NCBI GenBank assembly: GCA_009760855.2
Contig: WPIO01000069.1
Coordinates: forward strand, 2,051,558-2,115,557
DNA: 64,000 nucleotides
From: Cristatella mucedo
Taxonomy: Eukaryota > Bryozoa > Phylactolaemata > Cristatellidae
Direction of reading: 5' to 3'
Shown here: in pieces, positions 41,188 to 53,935 of the stretch
Layout of the letters: the number at the start of each line of letters is the position of its first letter
Position numbering within the stretch: the first letter of the stretch is position 1
Notes under the pieces: model-generated
Databases searched by the model: none
The model's input: only the letters and a program-made list of their open reading frames with translations
What the model was told of the DNA's origin: nothing
Made by a program: the position numbers and the translations under genes

Positions 41188-41375
41188 CTTGGTGAGCCTC
41201 GACGGCACACTAGGAAAGGTGGTTGCTTTTCACGAACTCGGTTCTGATGTCGTGAGTTCAGATGCTATAGAGGGCGATCCTCTACGGCTACCACTGCACG
41301 CCTGAAAGCTATGGTTACAGCCGTAAAGGCACCTCTATCACCAAAAAAAGAGACAGTTGAATCGATTAGCATATT
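41188..41375 (+). mobile_element. SINE-1 after the (GA)n
   Basis: Head ggtgagcctcgacggcacactagg, then gtggttgcttttcacgaactcgg. The B box is degraded (gagttcagatgct). Body end aaaaaaagagacagttgaatcgattagc. Confidence 0.85.
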
Positions 41376-42044
41376 CTATGTGCACTTTACTCTAAGTATA
41401 CTTTAAGTGTTCAAGAGAATAGTTTCTCTATGACACCGACTTAGTCTTTGAAGTAACGAGACGATGCTGACATAGGTGATTAACTATACTTTACAAGTGG
41501 AGTATCGGCATTTGCCAAGAGTGGCCTGCAATTTTCCGAAAATTGAAAAGCTTTGTGTTTAGCGAGCACACACCCTGTTACTCGACTGTAGGTCTGGCTA
41601 ACCTAGCTTGCTCACTTTCGCAGACCAATTCAACATTTACATCGTCTCTATGCTACAACGTGTGACTACAGGACATTGCACGTACAGTAACTTTCTGGGA
41701 GAAACCTGCTCTGCCTGTTTCGACTCCTTTGTTGCTCAAATGATGTAACTCGTATAACCTTGCCTTGTAATAAATAAAAAATTGTCTGATGTTTTGACAC
41801 CCACTTCACGAGCCCTGAACACGTTAAAATTATTTTTGGGATTACCTCCAGCCATTCCATTGGGCTTGCAATATTCTTCAGCAAATTAAAGTCTTTACAT
41901 TCACAATGGTCTTGTTTTCAATATGAGGCACTAACTAGCCTGTGAATTCTTTGCTTAATCATAGCTGACAGGACTAAAGGCAGCTCCTTTCCTAATGAAA
42001 ATAAGTCACCAACCTTTCTCTGGATTGAAATTTTTTTTTTACGA

Positions 42045-42406
42045 AATGATGATAATAATAATAATAATATTGCACTTGATAAAGCGCCCTCAGAGAACTT
42101 AATCTCTTTCTAGGCGCTTTACATTTGCTGCAAAGTGATACGCAATAGAATAGTAAGTAAAATCATGCTTGAAAAACAAACAAAATGGTTAGGGGTTACA
42201 TGCACTGGGTCAGCATGCAAATGTGGTTAGTGGCAGCATGAACAGTGTCAGCACGCATAAGCACATCGAGGACGAATCAAAAGGACCCACTAAATGCTGT
42301 CCTAAATAGGTATTTTTTTAAGTTTCTTTTAAATGTGGTCCGGTCAGGGGATGTTCCGATGCAGGTCGGGAGGGAGTTCCAGGCTGTGGGAACATACGAG
42401 CTAAAT
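42045..42406 (-). mobile_element. LINE A 3' end with target duplication
   Basis: ATT-type tail, intact hairpin (42,080-42,122), 3' UTR and about 40 codons of ORF2 (AWNSLPTCIGTSPDRTTF). The flanking repeat AAATGAT (about 42,044-42,050 and 42,407-42,413) is a likely 7-bp target-site duplication. Confidence 0.92.
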
Positions 42407-42413
42407 AAATGAT

Positions 42414-44805
42414 ATACATTCTTTGTTCGCTTAGTAGAGATTAAGTGTGTTTCTCTATCCAAAATTGCAATTTGTCCGTATTTAATGATTTTATAAAACT
42501 TGATTAAACTTCCGAACTGTGTTCATTTGCCGGTTTTCATTTGCACTCTCAACAATACGGAAGTTTAGCTCCTCACTCTCAAGATAGGTTTTCTTACAGT
42601 GTGGTGCTGAGTACTTCATATTATCGTACCTTGTTATAATATGAAAAAACATTCTCGACTTCGGAAGCAATCGAAGCGCTTATCTTTCAGCACTGTCTTT
42701 ACGTCATCACTACTTCCGCCTTTTTATCATGAATTGAGACGACCTTTCGAGCAACTAAAATACATTTTAACACTTTAGCAACTCAATTTTTGGTCTCTGT
42801 TTAATCCCCACGGTTAATTATCGCTCATAGATATATGAAATACTTCTAACATAGCATTAATCTCACCTCTAACTAACTATTCTTGCTGTAATCATTTCAG
42901 ACTTTTCATTTAGGTCACATCATATACCATTTTTTCAGCTACCATGTACTATTCCATCACTGAATCAGCTCCCTTAATCGTATATGGTAGCATCGCTACC
43001 GGGAAAATTTTTAAATGGTACCAAAATACAATTTAAAATTGTTTGTGGATACTTGGATAAAGATTGCAAATTAGTGGTTATACAAGCCGTAATTTATATT
43101 GCGACCACTGCTTTAGCTGTAAGCAGATTTTCTACCTGAGCACCCTCCTTTCCCCGATGACTTTGCATTTGAAGAATGTGGGTACAATTTGCAGGAGCGA
43201 CAGCCGATACTAGTTAGCTAGTTTTGGAAGCACAGAAAGCACCGTCAGTGGCTACGCCAATTTAACAACCGCTTGCAATAGTTTGTTTAGATTCTGGTAA
43301 GCATCATTAGTGCGAATGCGCTTTTTCACAATGTAGGAGCATCAAAAGATGCTTGTGTCATGCGGGAAGACTAGCCACTGCTTGTGGCTAACATTCCATA
43401 CCGACGTTCTATTCCCAATTGTTTCAACTCTCACACCCTATGCTTCTTTTTACCCGTGTAATCGACTCGCAATCAATGGAGAGAACCAAACAGTTATAGC
43501 AACCAACCAGCTCTTGTGGAGGCTAATGACCTAGCATTGGGACTAGTAAGTACCTCTGGCGTGAAGCCACCGGATTCGGTGAGCTTGAACGACCAGACCA
43601 AAACAGATTCTTTGAATCTTACCCCCAAATACTGAAAATGCTCATGAGCAAAGTAGTACCAGCGTTATATTCAATAGCTGGTGATTTGCCTAGAAGTTGT
43701 AAGTCTCGTCCCAGCTGATACTGTTAACAGTATTGGCTTGATTCTACGTCTCCAGTCTATGTAGCTAAAACGTGCAGGTTTTCATCTCGGTCAAAATTGT
43801 GAGGTATATGTTCGTCAACAGAGATTTTAGGCTCGATATCTGTAGACTGATAATTTTGTTTTAGATTGAATACGAACAATATTTAAATGCATCTCATTTT
43901 GACACAGATTTATGACTAACTTAAACCTCTGAGCTACACGAGATTCAAAATCAACTTGCATGATTCATTCTTGCAGTACACATAAATTTACTGTAAAATT
44001 CTCTATCCGGAAGATTATTATAGATAGACAATTTAGCCCGTCGTATCAGTAGATCACATGTAGCCTTCAAAATATCGACATTATCAGCACAACGATGCGT
44101 TTCTAAATTAGGAAAATGAAGAATGCTACATGTCAATCAGCTACCGTAACGTACAAAGACACTATAAATGAAAGTTGCGAGAAAAATCCAGGAGCAAAAA
44201 GAGCTTACTTCTCCTCGTGCAGTACATGTCAGGGGAATAGGTTTATTTGACAGTGTAGTGCTTACGCCTTTAACTCTCTTACTGGGAGAGCGAGTAGAGG
44301 CTAAACTAATTTATTTTTCAATTTAACACGTTAAGCTAATTGCTTCTTATTCAGTAATCCCATAGGCCGAAAGTTTTCCAACCTTGCCTTGCAACATTTA
44401 ATGCTGATAAAAATGCCAGTTTGAGATGTGGAGTTTAATATTCCAGTGTTGTAAATTTTTCATAAAGAAGTCACTTTTAATGCAAGCTAGCCAAAGGTTA
44501 ATTAACTTCTACTATACTTAGAGCAAATGGCGGTGTTCTTCGCCGAAGATAATCATTGCTCGTTGGACAAAATATATGAAATGTTGACCTTGCTATGCAC
44601 CACAATATCACTTAGTTTCTTATAAGTCCGTACATCTATTTATGCGAGTGATGTATAATTATGCCTCTGTAAGAGACGTATCAAGTCGGTTCTGCTTTAA
44701 TGAATGCCGGAATAGTCATTCTGTCGATGAATGATCGCCTAGCAAAAACTTTGCCATGCCAAATTCGTAATTTAAACTGCAGCCTACCAGAAAAACTAAT
44801 GTATC
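42414..44805. other. 2.4 kb, nothing recognised
   Basis: AT-rich, unique-looking. Short frames only; none with splice-site support or family motifs. Confidence 0.35.
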
Positions 44806-44990
44806 TCCGTCAGTAACTCCACAAAGTCATAAAGACCATGTGGGTAGTACGCAGGAGAGTTTTGTATAGCTCACTCACAGCCTAAGCGGCTTTCGGTACG
44901 CATTCGGTAGCCAACAGACTTCGTCTCACGCAACAAAGAGTGAGTGGGGAGCATAGCAGAGTTATGAGAGCAGTTGAGGTAGCGAGTAAC
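44806..44990 (-). mobile_element. LINE B 3' UTR fragment
   Basis: Near-identical to 61,450-61,640: atgtatctccgtcag, aaagaccatgtggg, gcctaagcggctttc, agacttcgtc. It starts at the 3' end (left) and is truncated on the right. Confidence 0.85.
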
Positions 44991-46507
44991 TAAGCTAATA
45001 TGACAAATCATATTAGGTAGATTGATGGCCGGCATAGAGGTAAGTCAGTCAATCAGCAAACGATCACACTGCTGGTGCATGATCAGCTTTCAGAATTTCG
45101 GAGTACCTCATATCAAAGTCCTAAATGACTTTGCTAAATGTTTCACTCCTGTGTGGCTAGTATTATTTGCATATTAAAAAAAAACAGCTATACATATGAC
45201 TAATCATTTTAACTGATCTAGTTCAGCATGACATATTTTAAGTCGTACAATCTCAACTAAGGCGGTTGATACAACTTGAAAATGGAAAGAGAAAACCCAA
45301 CAGAAATATGGTAGTCACAAATATGACCAACTTGCCACTCTCTTTTTTGTTTGATAACTGCAGCAAAGTAATCTGCTGCCAACGAAGTTTTGTAATTAAA
45401 TCATTTTTCTCAGACGGCTTTAGAGTATTGTGTGGCATTATGACACTAAACTGTCATGTTACTCTCAGTGCTACAAACAAAAGCAAGTTTCTAGGGATGA
45501 ATTGAAACGTTTTTACCGTTTAAGGCAAAAGACTAAAAAAAGCAGTTTATGAGTGACGAAGAAAATTTCATTCCATCCGTCACAATCTAGGCTCGAGAAA
45601 TGGGCCTCCAAACTGAGTGGCAAGTGTATCTGTGTTTTAAAGTCCTCTGCATACTGCGCAGGAACCCATTCCAAAACGAAGTCCTACTAAATCAATTAAG
45701 TGCCTCCTTTGCGACGAATTCTTATCTTAAAGTTGGAATATGATCGTGCTAAATGATGCACTCATGTCAGCATCCTTAATACTGCAGTGTAAAGCTCTGA
45801 TGTTATATTCATTAGGTCCATACGATACTTACCAGCAAATCCTTTTCTTGAACACGGCTTTCTTACTCCACCAGGCTGCTCACTTTTACTTTGTTGAGTG
45901 CTGTTAATTTGTTTTTGGTATTGCAGTGGAATGTCACGGTGGGCTTAGATACTTCCGTACAAAACTCAGGTAGACAGCTTGCTTATAAAACAATGGTAAT
46001 CCTGTGACTCAAGCTGAGACACTTTTCACTACCTGACATGTCAAATATCAGAATGTGCTCCCAATTTTTCGGCCATTTTCCTGAAAATAACAGCCTAATC
46101 TTTCGCATGCTGGAGTACTGTAACATAACGCTAATCCTGCTTAAGGATTCATATCTCAGATTTAAGCATTAGCAAAAATTGCTGTCATCCATCTGGCCTC
46201 ATTGAAACGTGATTCAGTCACATATTTTTAATTTGCCGAGAACCTTACCTAGCTCCCGTGTGACTTTATCGTGTCACTCCATAGCTGGCAGACTTCAAGT
46301 CTTCCTTCCACTTGATTTATTCTATTCGGTGAACGAGAATTGCTTCCATAGTACTAAGTAGACGGAAAACTTCACTTATTCGTCCCATCTTTATTAAACA
46401 GTTAGGCAGCGATGATGTCGAGATTTTATGATCTTCAATAAATCTTATCCACCTAGCAAGTTGGCGACATACTTACGACAGCCAGAAATGTGCGGCTGTC
46501 ACGGTCG
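44991..46507. other. 1.5 kb, nothing recognised
   Basis: Several short ORFs without support. Confidence 0.35.
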
Positions 46508-47807
46508 CTATTAATGATTAATAATTCACTTGATAAAGCGCCCTCAAAGAACTTAATCTCTTTCTAGGCGCTTTACATTTGCTGCAAAGTGATACGCAAT
46601 AGAATAGTAAGTAAAATCATGCTTGAAAAACAAACAAAATGAATATCATGGATAGGGGTTACATGCACTGGGTCAGCATGCAAATGTGGTTAGTGGCAGC
46701 ATGCACAGTGTCAGCACGCATAAGCACATCGAGGACGAATCACAAGGACCCACTAAATGCTGTCCTAAATAGGTGTGTTTTTAAGTTTCTTTTAAATGTG
46801 GTCAGGTCAGGGGATGTTCTGATGCAGGTCGGGAGGCAGTTCCAGGCTGTGCGAGCATACGAGCTAAATGCACGGTCTCCAAACGATTTATGGTTTGTAC
46901 GAGGTATTTCTAGACTGTTGGATTCCGAAAAGCGAGTGGTACGATGCTTTGCCTGATGGAGTAGTATATCTGAAAGATAGGCTGGAGCCATAGAATGAAG
47001 AGACCTAAAAGTGAGCGACAAAACCTTGAAGTCAATCCGTTGCTTGACTGGTAACCAGTGCAGGTCGGCGAGAAGTGGAGTAATGTGGCAACTGCGAAGC
47101 TCACGACAGACAAGCCTAGCTGCAGAGTTTTGCACCAGCTGCAATCGCCTGATCGCACATGCTGGTAGGCCAGTAAGCAGTGAGTTGCAGAAGTCGAGAC
47201 GAGATGTCACGAATGAATGGACCAACTTGGACGTGGTATCCTTATCTAAACAAGCCCTAATTTTAGCATTGTTATGAAGCTGAAAATAGGCTGATTTGAC
47301 TGTGGAGCTGATGTGTTCGTCCAACGAGAGGTCGCTTTGGAATATGACACCTAGATTTCGAGCTGATTCAACTGGAGATATGCTAGCAGAGCCAATTTTG
47401 AAAGTCAGCCTTTCTAATCTCTGGATCACACTGGGTTTTCCCATAAATAGTAAGTTAGTTTTATCATCGTTAAGTATTAGAAAATTTGCTGCAATCCATG
47501 TGCGGATGTCATCAATGCGTGCAGCTAGTGAGATTAGAGAATTTGAGGTGCTCGAAGGCTGGGAAGCATCAAAGCAAAGGTACAACTGAGTGTCATCTGC
47601 ATAGAAGTGAAAGCCTAAATTGTGCTTAGCAATCACATCAGGAAGAGGCGGAGTAGAAACCGCGAAAAGAACCGGACCTAGCACCGACCCCTGAGGTACT
47701 CCATATTTCAGAGGTACTTCAGATGATCTTTGTCCATTCACGTCAATAATCTGGAGTCTCCCATTGAGATAGGACCTGGGCCACTGCAGAGCAGTGCCAG
47801 TGATGCC
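46508..47807 (-). mobile_element. LINE A, RT palm B-motif to 3' end, open frame kept
   Basis: The tail is reduced to ttaataattc. Hairpin at 46,525-46,572. One uninterrupted frame covers the RT from about 47,806 down to 46,740 with GVPQGSVLGPVLF and FHFYADDTQLYLCF intact and the full C-terminal domain (LHWLPVKQRIDFK, AWNCLPTCIRTSPDLTTFK). The 5' end is truncated just before motif B, so motif A is missing. The 376-codon frame begins in the neighbouring repeat X. It is one of the youngest copies. Confidence 0.93.
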
Positions 47808-48743
47808 TTGTAATCTTGATTGTGCAGTACAGCTGAAGTATGGATTCGTTGAATACGATGCAATGCACACATTTAGTGAGTTTTGGGTTTTTAGTGGCTT
47901 ACCAGAGAGTTAGTAGTTGCAGCTCAAGCATGTATATGAATTGGAAATAACTTTGTCAGCCCAGTTTGTGGCACATGGTATGCAATACTCGTTTGGATTC
48001 ACGAACTACTAGTTTCTTAGTCCTACGCCTCAAACAAATAGAAGAAAGCCGTTATTCTCTAGATAATAGTCTTTGAAACCAGCATAGAGATTAACTTAAA
48101 GTTGACCTAATCACGCGAGACATTCAGCTGTTAAGAGATATTCTGTAACTTATCAAAAAGCTAAGGTGTCGACCAATTACTTCACCACAGTTCTCAAATG
48201 AAAAACAACGGATGCGGTCACTCTCGTAAAATGAGCTTCAACTGGTTTTCATAAAAAAAATAGTCTTTAGAAATTTGGTTGTGTCCTCGGCTTAGGAGGT
48301 ACTTTTAGGCTTTCACATTTATCCTGCAACGGCAGACTCATTTGACAATTAGTTGCTGTCATATTTTTTAATTACACTGAAGCATAGCTACTAACGAGTT
48401 AAAATGGTCACATAACGATTATAAGTTATACCTTCTGATTTTAGGTTCTCACATGTAAAAGGTGGTCACGCTCTGAGAGCGTGATCCTTTGATTAACGAC
48501 TGGAATGCATCCATGCTAGTAGTCATTCATCCAAGAATTAATTCTATCACAAGCTACAATGAGCAGGTAGGCTGCAGTAGACATGACTACTGTGGTGTCA
48601 CGAGTGACTAGCTAGTCAATAAAGCATTTTTCCATCCCGTCGGTGTGTTTAAACTTGGGATTTGTCTTTTGTCAGTTTATTACTCTTATAATACCACCAA
48701 ACGAAATATAAATGTTGTCTCGGCGTAAGCTACGTCTAGCGAT
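47808..48743. repeat. repeat X, copy 1 (936 bp)
   Basis: Matches 52,523-53,459 along its entire length in the same direction with only scattered differences (about 97% by eye). No terminal inverted repeats, no coding frame, no tail. A 9-bp-arm hairpin (tcacgctctgagagcgtga) lies at about 48,465. It starts abruptly with ttgtaatcttgattgtg and ends ctacgtctagcgat. Confidence 0.9.
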
Positions 48744-49261
48744 GTTAAGCTTGCCGATACGTCAGATACCAGTAATTGTTATGTTACCAATCTTTCTTAA
48801 AAAGTTATACAAATAGCCCCAAGCAGATCAATTTCAATAAATGCACTCTAAGAAAATAATAATACTACTAACAACAATACATTTGTTGAGTTTCCGAACT
48901 TAACTATATATTTTCAATGCACTTTAAAGATGCAGCAAACAACTAATAACTAAATGTTTGCTAGTAACATCGTCAAGCCGGAGGCGTCATTTAAGTAAGT
49001 ACCTGCATGCGAAAGACAAATCAGATAAACCGAGTAAATTATTTAATTATCTTGTGCGATTCTAGCTTATTTTTAAACGTTGTCATATCAAGAGACGTTG
49101 TGACAAGCAGTGGTACTTAGTTCCTGGATTTTCGAAGCTTATTACCTAAAGGTACTGTCTTTTACGGTTTTGAGTTGCTTATGAGGTACAGCTTAACGAT
49201 CACATTTAAAACATGTCGTTTTACGACTCCTCACCTAGTACAAGTGTATTTCATCTAGTTA
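48744..49261. other. intergenic, nothing recognised
   Basis: Weak resemblance to an eroded LINE A 3' end near 48,890-49,180; too decayed to call. Confidence 0.3.
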
Positions 49262-50800
49262 ATAATAATAATAATAATATTGCACTTAATAAAGCGCCCT
49301 CAAAGAACTTAATCTCTTTCTAGGCGCTTTACATTTGCTGCAAAGTGATACGCAATAGAATAGTAAGTAAAATCATGCTTGAAAAACAAACAAAATGAAT
49401 AACATGGATAGGGGTTACATGCACTGGGTCAGCATGCAAATGTGGTTAGTGGCAGCATGCACAGTGTAAGCACGCATAAGCACATCGAGGACGAATCACA
49501 AGGACCCACTAAATGCTGTCCTAAATAGGTGTGTTTTTAAGTTTCTTTTAAATGTGGTCAGGTCAGGGGATGTTCTGATGCAGGTCGGGAGGCAGTTCCA
49601 GGCTGTGGGAGCATACGAGCTAAATGCACGGTCTCCAAACGATTTAAGGTTTGTACGAGGTATTTCTAGACTGTTGGATTCCGAAAAGCGAGTGGTACGA
49701 TGCTTTGCCTGATGGGGTAGTATATCTGAAAGATAGGCTGGAGCCATAGAATGAAGAGACCTAAAAGTGAGCGACAAAACCTTGAAGTCAATCCGTTGCT
49801 TGACTGGTAACCACTGCAGGTCGGCGAGAAGTGGAGTAATGTGGCAACTGCGACGCTCACGACAGACAAGCCTAGCTGCAGAGTTTTGCACCAGCTGCAA
49901 TCGCCTGATCGCACATGCTGGTAGGCCAGTAAGCAGTGAGTTGCAGAAGTCGAGACGAGATGTCACATATGAATGGACCAACTTGGACGTGGTATCCTTA
50001 TCTAAACAAGCCCTAATTTTAGCAATGTTATGAAGCTGAAAATAGGCTGATTTGACTGTGGAGCTGATGTGGTCGTCTAACGAGAGGTCGCTTTGGAATA
50101 TCACACCTAGATTTCGAGCTGATTCAACTGGAGATATGCTAGCTGAGCCAATTTTGAAAGTCAGCCATTCCAATTTCTGAATAACACTAGGTTTGCCCAT
50201 AACTAGTAAGTTAGTTTTATCATCGTTTAGTTTTAGAAAATTTGCTGCCATCCATGATCGGATGTCATCAATGCATGCAGCAAGTGAGTTGAGAGAATTT
50301 GTCGTGCTCGAAGGCTGGGAGGGATCAAAGCAAAGGTACAACTGAGTGTCATCCGCATAGAAGTGAAAGCCTGGATTGTGCTTGGCAATCACATAGGCGA
50401 GAGGGAGAGTATAAACGGAGAAAAGGACCGGACCTAGCAGAGAGCCCTGAGGTACTCCATATTTTAGAGGTACTTCAGATGATCTTTGTCCATTCACGTC
50501 AATAATCTGGAGTCTCCCACTGAGATAGGACCTGAACCACTGCAGAGCAGTGCCAGTGATGCCCAGGCGAGATGAGAGGAGCTCTAGAATTACTTTGTGA
50601 TCGATGGTATCAAAAGCTGCCGAAAGATCGAGCTAAACAAGAAGAGACACTCTACCCTTGTCTGCATTCCTAAGTAGGTCGTTGCATACCCGAAGCAATG
50701 CTGACTCTGTGGAGTGATTAGCTCTAAAGCCAAACTGGAACTTACTAGCAAGGTGTGAGGTTTCGATATACGAGTTCAGCTGGTCTGCCACGACCCGTTT
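49262..50800 (-). mobile_element. LINE A, best preserved RT copy
   Basis: ATT-type tail at 49,262-49,279, hairpin at 49,287-49,330. The frame is open from just after a TAG near 50,632 down to 49,496, about 379 codons: AAFDTIDHK (motif A), GVPQGSLLGPVLF (motif B, 50,452-50,414), FHFYADDTQLYLCF (motif C, YADD at 50,359-50,348), the thumb and the C-terminal domain to LFRTAFSGSL. Upstream of the TAG, SKFQFGFRANHSTESALLRV is also in frame. It is truncated at about 50,800, so the first RT motifs and the endonuclease are missing. The only visible defects are the 5' truncation and one nonsense codon. Confidence 0.95.
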
Positions 50801-51100
50801 AGGCCCGACCAAGCTAATCAAGGGACCTAAAAGTAAGTGAGAGAACCCTGAACTACACGAGCTTCTTGATTGGCAGCCAGTGAAAGTCATCGAGCAGTGG
50901 TAAATTTGATAGACTTTGCACCAACTGTTCGAGGTTTGTCCAAGGTATTGGTAGACTGTTTGATTCCGAAAAGCGAGTGGTACGATGCTTGGTCAGGTGG
51001 GGGAGTACATCTGAGAGGTAGGTTGGAGCCAAAGAATGAGGTGACCTGAGAGTGTGCAATAAAGCGTTGAAGTCAAACCGTTGCTTGACTTGCAATGAAT
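50801..51100 (-). mobile_element. LINE A subfamily A2, rearranged piece
   Basis: The minus-strand frame gives RFDFNALLHTLRSPHSLAP..SESNSLPIPWTN and then, out of normal order, QLVQSLSNLPLLDDFHWLPIKK. The second part should come before the first. It shares a diagnostic deletion with the copy at 53.5 kb. Confidence 0.75.
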
Positions 51101-51730
51101 GGATGATGAATTAGTCATTTAAGTAGTCACCTTTGTGCTGACAATACTGAGAAACAATTGCATATTTTTTATCCATGTCAATTCTCACCAGATGATCTTA
51201 AAAGGGCGTGTCGTCGTTCCTTTTCTTCAAAGAAAAGAACGATTTTTGGCTGAGGGAATAGTCGTTTCCACAATCATTTTTACGCTGACAATACTGAGAC
51301 TTTTTTCAATAAAAATAGCAGGTTTTGCCGCAGCCACTGATAACTAGAATGCATAACCTGCAGGAAATCAATCACGGATTCTAGGATGCTTCTCTAAAGT
51401 TTAAAAATGATAAAAACTAAGCTTGTCAGCTCGATGGAAGGCTTATATTTTAAATAGGCGATGCGTTTTAGCACCACCCAGGGCTGTGAAAATAGGTGCC
51501 ACCTTCGACCACTGAATACAGCTTCGTCGAAAAGAATGAACCTATTGCAAGCTATGCTGTCCGATGTCTATCTGAGATTAAGGATATTTCTCAACAATGA
51601 CTTTCAAACATCGGTTTTAATAGTTCCTAGTGGAGTGCAGGCTAGGTTGTAACGGCTCTAATTTTGCTGGTTCACGGAACGAGGCAACTAGGCCAAGACA
51701 GCTGGCTGTGAGCATAAATATTAAATAAAT
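51101..51730. other. intergenic, nothing recognised
   Basis: No supported gene or repeat. Confidence 0.35.
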
Positions 51731-51732
51731 GC

Positions 51733-51902
51733 TTGCTGATTTAACAGCCTCTTTTGTATAGCGACAGTAGAGCCTTTCCGGCTATCACCACCGCTTGCAG
51801 TGGCGACAAAGGATCGCTCAATGCAGGATTCGAGCCCACGACCACGGGGCCGAGGTAGGGAAAAGCAACCGCCTTACCTAGTGAGCCATTACGCCGGGCT
51901 AG
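51733..51902 (-). mobile_element. SINE-1, well preserved
   Basis: In minus orientation: tggctcactaggtaaggcgg (A-box region), then gtgggctcgaatcctgc (B box with one change), then gcgatcctttgtcgccactg, and the end ctatacaaaagaggctgttaaatcagc. Confidence 0.92.
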
Positions 51903-51999
51903 GAGGCAATCCAAGAGGTTCGACCACTTGTCATTTTTTCTTAAGGAGCATGTCGCCCACACTGAGCTATTGGTCAGTAACTAAGATTCTGTCTTAGAG

Positions 52000-52522
52000 C
52001 TCAAAAGTAGGTTTTTTAACTCACTTTTAAGTCACATCATTCGTTGGCTCCAGCCTATCTCTCAGATATTCTCCCCCACCAGGCCAAGCACCGTACCACC
52101 AGCTTCTTGGAATCCAACAGTCGACCAATACCTCGTACAAACCTGGAATCCTATGGAGACCAAGCATTTAGTTTCGGTGCTCCAAAAGCCCGGAATTCCT
52201 TCTCAAATTTCGTCAGAACATCCCAAGACTTGACCACACAAAAACAACTTAAAAACACAACTATTTAGAGCAGCATTCTGCGAGTCAATGTGATCTTTCC
52301 TTAATGTGCTTAAGTGTGCTGGAACTGTGCCTGCTGCCACTAACCCCATTTGCATGCTGACCTTGTGCGTGTCAGAACTTAGCCATTTTGTTCATGTTAT
52401 TTATCAACCGCGATATTACTCACCATCCAATTGCATTTTATTTGCAGCTAATGTAAAGCCCTAGAGAGAGATTGAGTTCTCTGTGGGTAGCTTGATCAAG
52501 TATATTATTATTACTTTCATTA
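52000..52522 (+). mobile_element. LINE A, last 75 codons and 3' end
   Basis: Open from 52,044 (MAPAYLSDILPHQAKHRTTSFLESNSRPIPRTN) to a stop at 52,266-52,268, then the 3' UTR, a damaged hairpin (52,456-52,496) and an impure ATT tail that touches repeat X. Confidence 0.9.
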
Positions 52523-53459
52523 TTGTAATCTTGATTGTGCAGTACAGCTGAAGTATGGAATCGTTAAATACGATGCAATGCACACATTTAGTGAGTTTTG
52601 GGATTTTCGTGGCTTACCAGAGAGTTAGTAGTTGCAGCTCAAGCATGTATATGAATTGGAAATAACTTCGTCAGCCCAGTTTGTGGCACATGGAATGCAA
52701 TACTCGTTTGGATTCACGAACTACTAGTTTCTTAGTCCTACGCCTCAAACAAATAGGAGAAAGCCGTTATTCTCTAGATAATATTCTTTGAAACCACCAT
52801 ACAGATTAACTTAAATTTGACCTAATCACGCGAGACATTCAGCTGTTAAGAGATATTCTGTAACTTATCAAAAAGCTAAGGTGTCGACCAATTGCTTCAA
52901 CACAGTTCTCAAATGAAAAACAACGGATGCGGTCACTCTAGTAAGATGATCTTCAACTGGTTTTTATAAAAAAAATAGCCTTTAGAAATTTGGTTGTGTC
53001 CTCGGCTTAGGAGGTACTTTTAGGCTATCATAATTATCCTGCAATGGCAGACTCATTTGGCAATTGGTTACTGTCATATTTCTTTAATTACACTGAAGCA
53101 TAGCTACAAACGAGTTAAAATGGTCACATAACGATTATAAATTATACCTTCTGATTTTAGGTTCTCACATGTAAAAGGTGGTCACGCTCTGAGAGTGTGA
53201 TCCTTTGATTAATGACTGGAATGCATCCATGCTACTAGTCATTCATCCAAGAATTAATTCTCTCACTAGCTACAATGAGCAGGTAGGCTGCAGTAGACAT
53301 GACTACTGTGGTGTCACGAGTGACTAGCTAGTCAATAAAGCATTTTTCCATCCCTTCGGTGTGTTTAAACTTGGGATTTGTCTTTTGTCAGTTTATTACT
53401 CTTATAATACCACCAAACGAAATATAAATGTTGTCTCGGCGTAAGCTACGTCTAGCGAT
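52523..53459. repeat. repeat X, copy 2 (937 bp)
   Basis: Second copy of the unit at 47.8 kb. Here it lies between the tail of a plus-strand LINE A and a minus-strand LINE A2 piece, so its neighbours differ from those of copy 1 on both sides. Confidence 0.9.
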
Positions 53460-53464
53460 CTTCT

Positions 53465-53935
53465 AGCTAGCTTCTTGATTGGCAGCCAGTGCAAGTCATC
53501 GAGAAGTGGTAAATTTGTTAGACTTTGCACCAACTGTAATTGGTTGATTGCACTCACGGGGATTCCAGTAAGCAGTAAGTTACAGAAGTCAAGACGGGAT
53601 GACACATATACATGGACACAGTGGGACGTAGTTTCCCTGTCTAAGCGAGCTAAAATTTAGGCGATGTTTTCTAGCTCAAAGAAGGCAGACTTGATATTGC
53701 AGATAATTTGGTCGTTTCACGGAAGGTCACTTTGGAAAAGGACACGTGTTCCGTTTAAATTTTTCAGCGGATATGCTGCCTGAGACAATGTTAGGGTCCG
53801 ATTTTCCAATATCATACTTAATTTTCCATTAAATCCTAAATTGGCATTGCTGTTTCTAAACTTAAGAAGGTTTGCTGCAAAGCACGTACATGTCACCACA
53901 TTTTCTAACTATTGTAAGGCTACTAATTTTGCTCA
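53465..53935 (-). mobile_element. LINE A subfamily A2
   Basis: Minus-strand frame SSRLDFCNLLLTGIPVSAI.., then QLVQSLTNLPLLDDLHWLPIKK. About 13 residues that lie between LQLVQ and LADLHW in other copies are missing. Upstream, a degenerate stretch runs to about 53,935. Confidence 0.8.

Noticed and set aside
48450-48490. Hairpin in repeat X as a Helitron 3' end
   Set aside because: No CTRR terminus after it and the repeat continues for another 250 bp in both copies.
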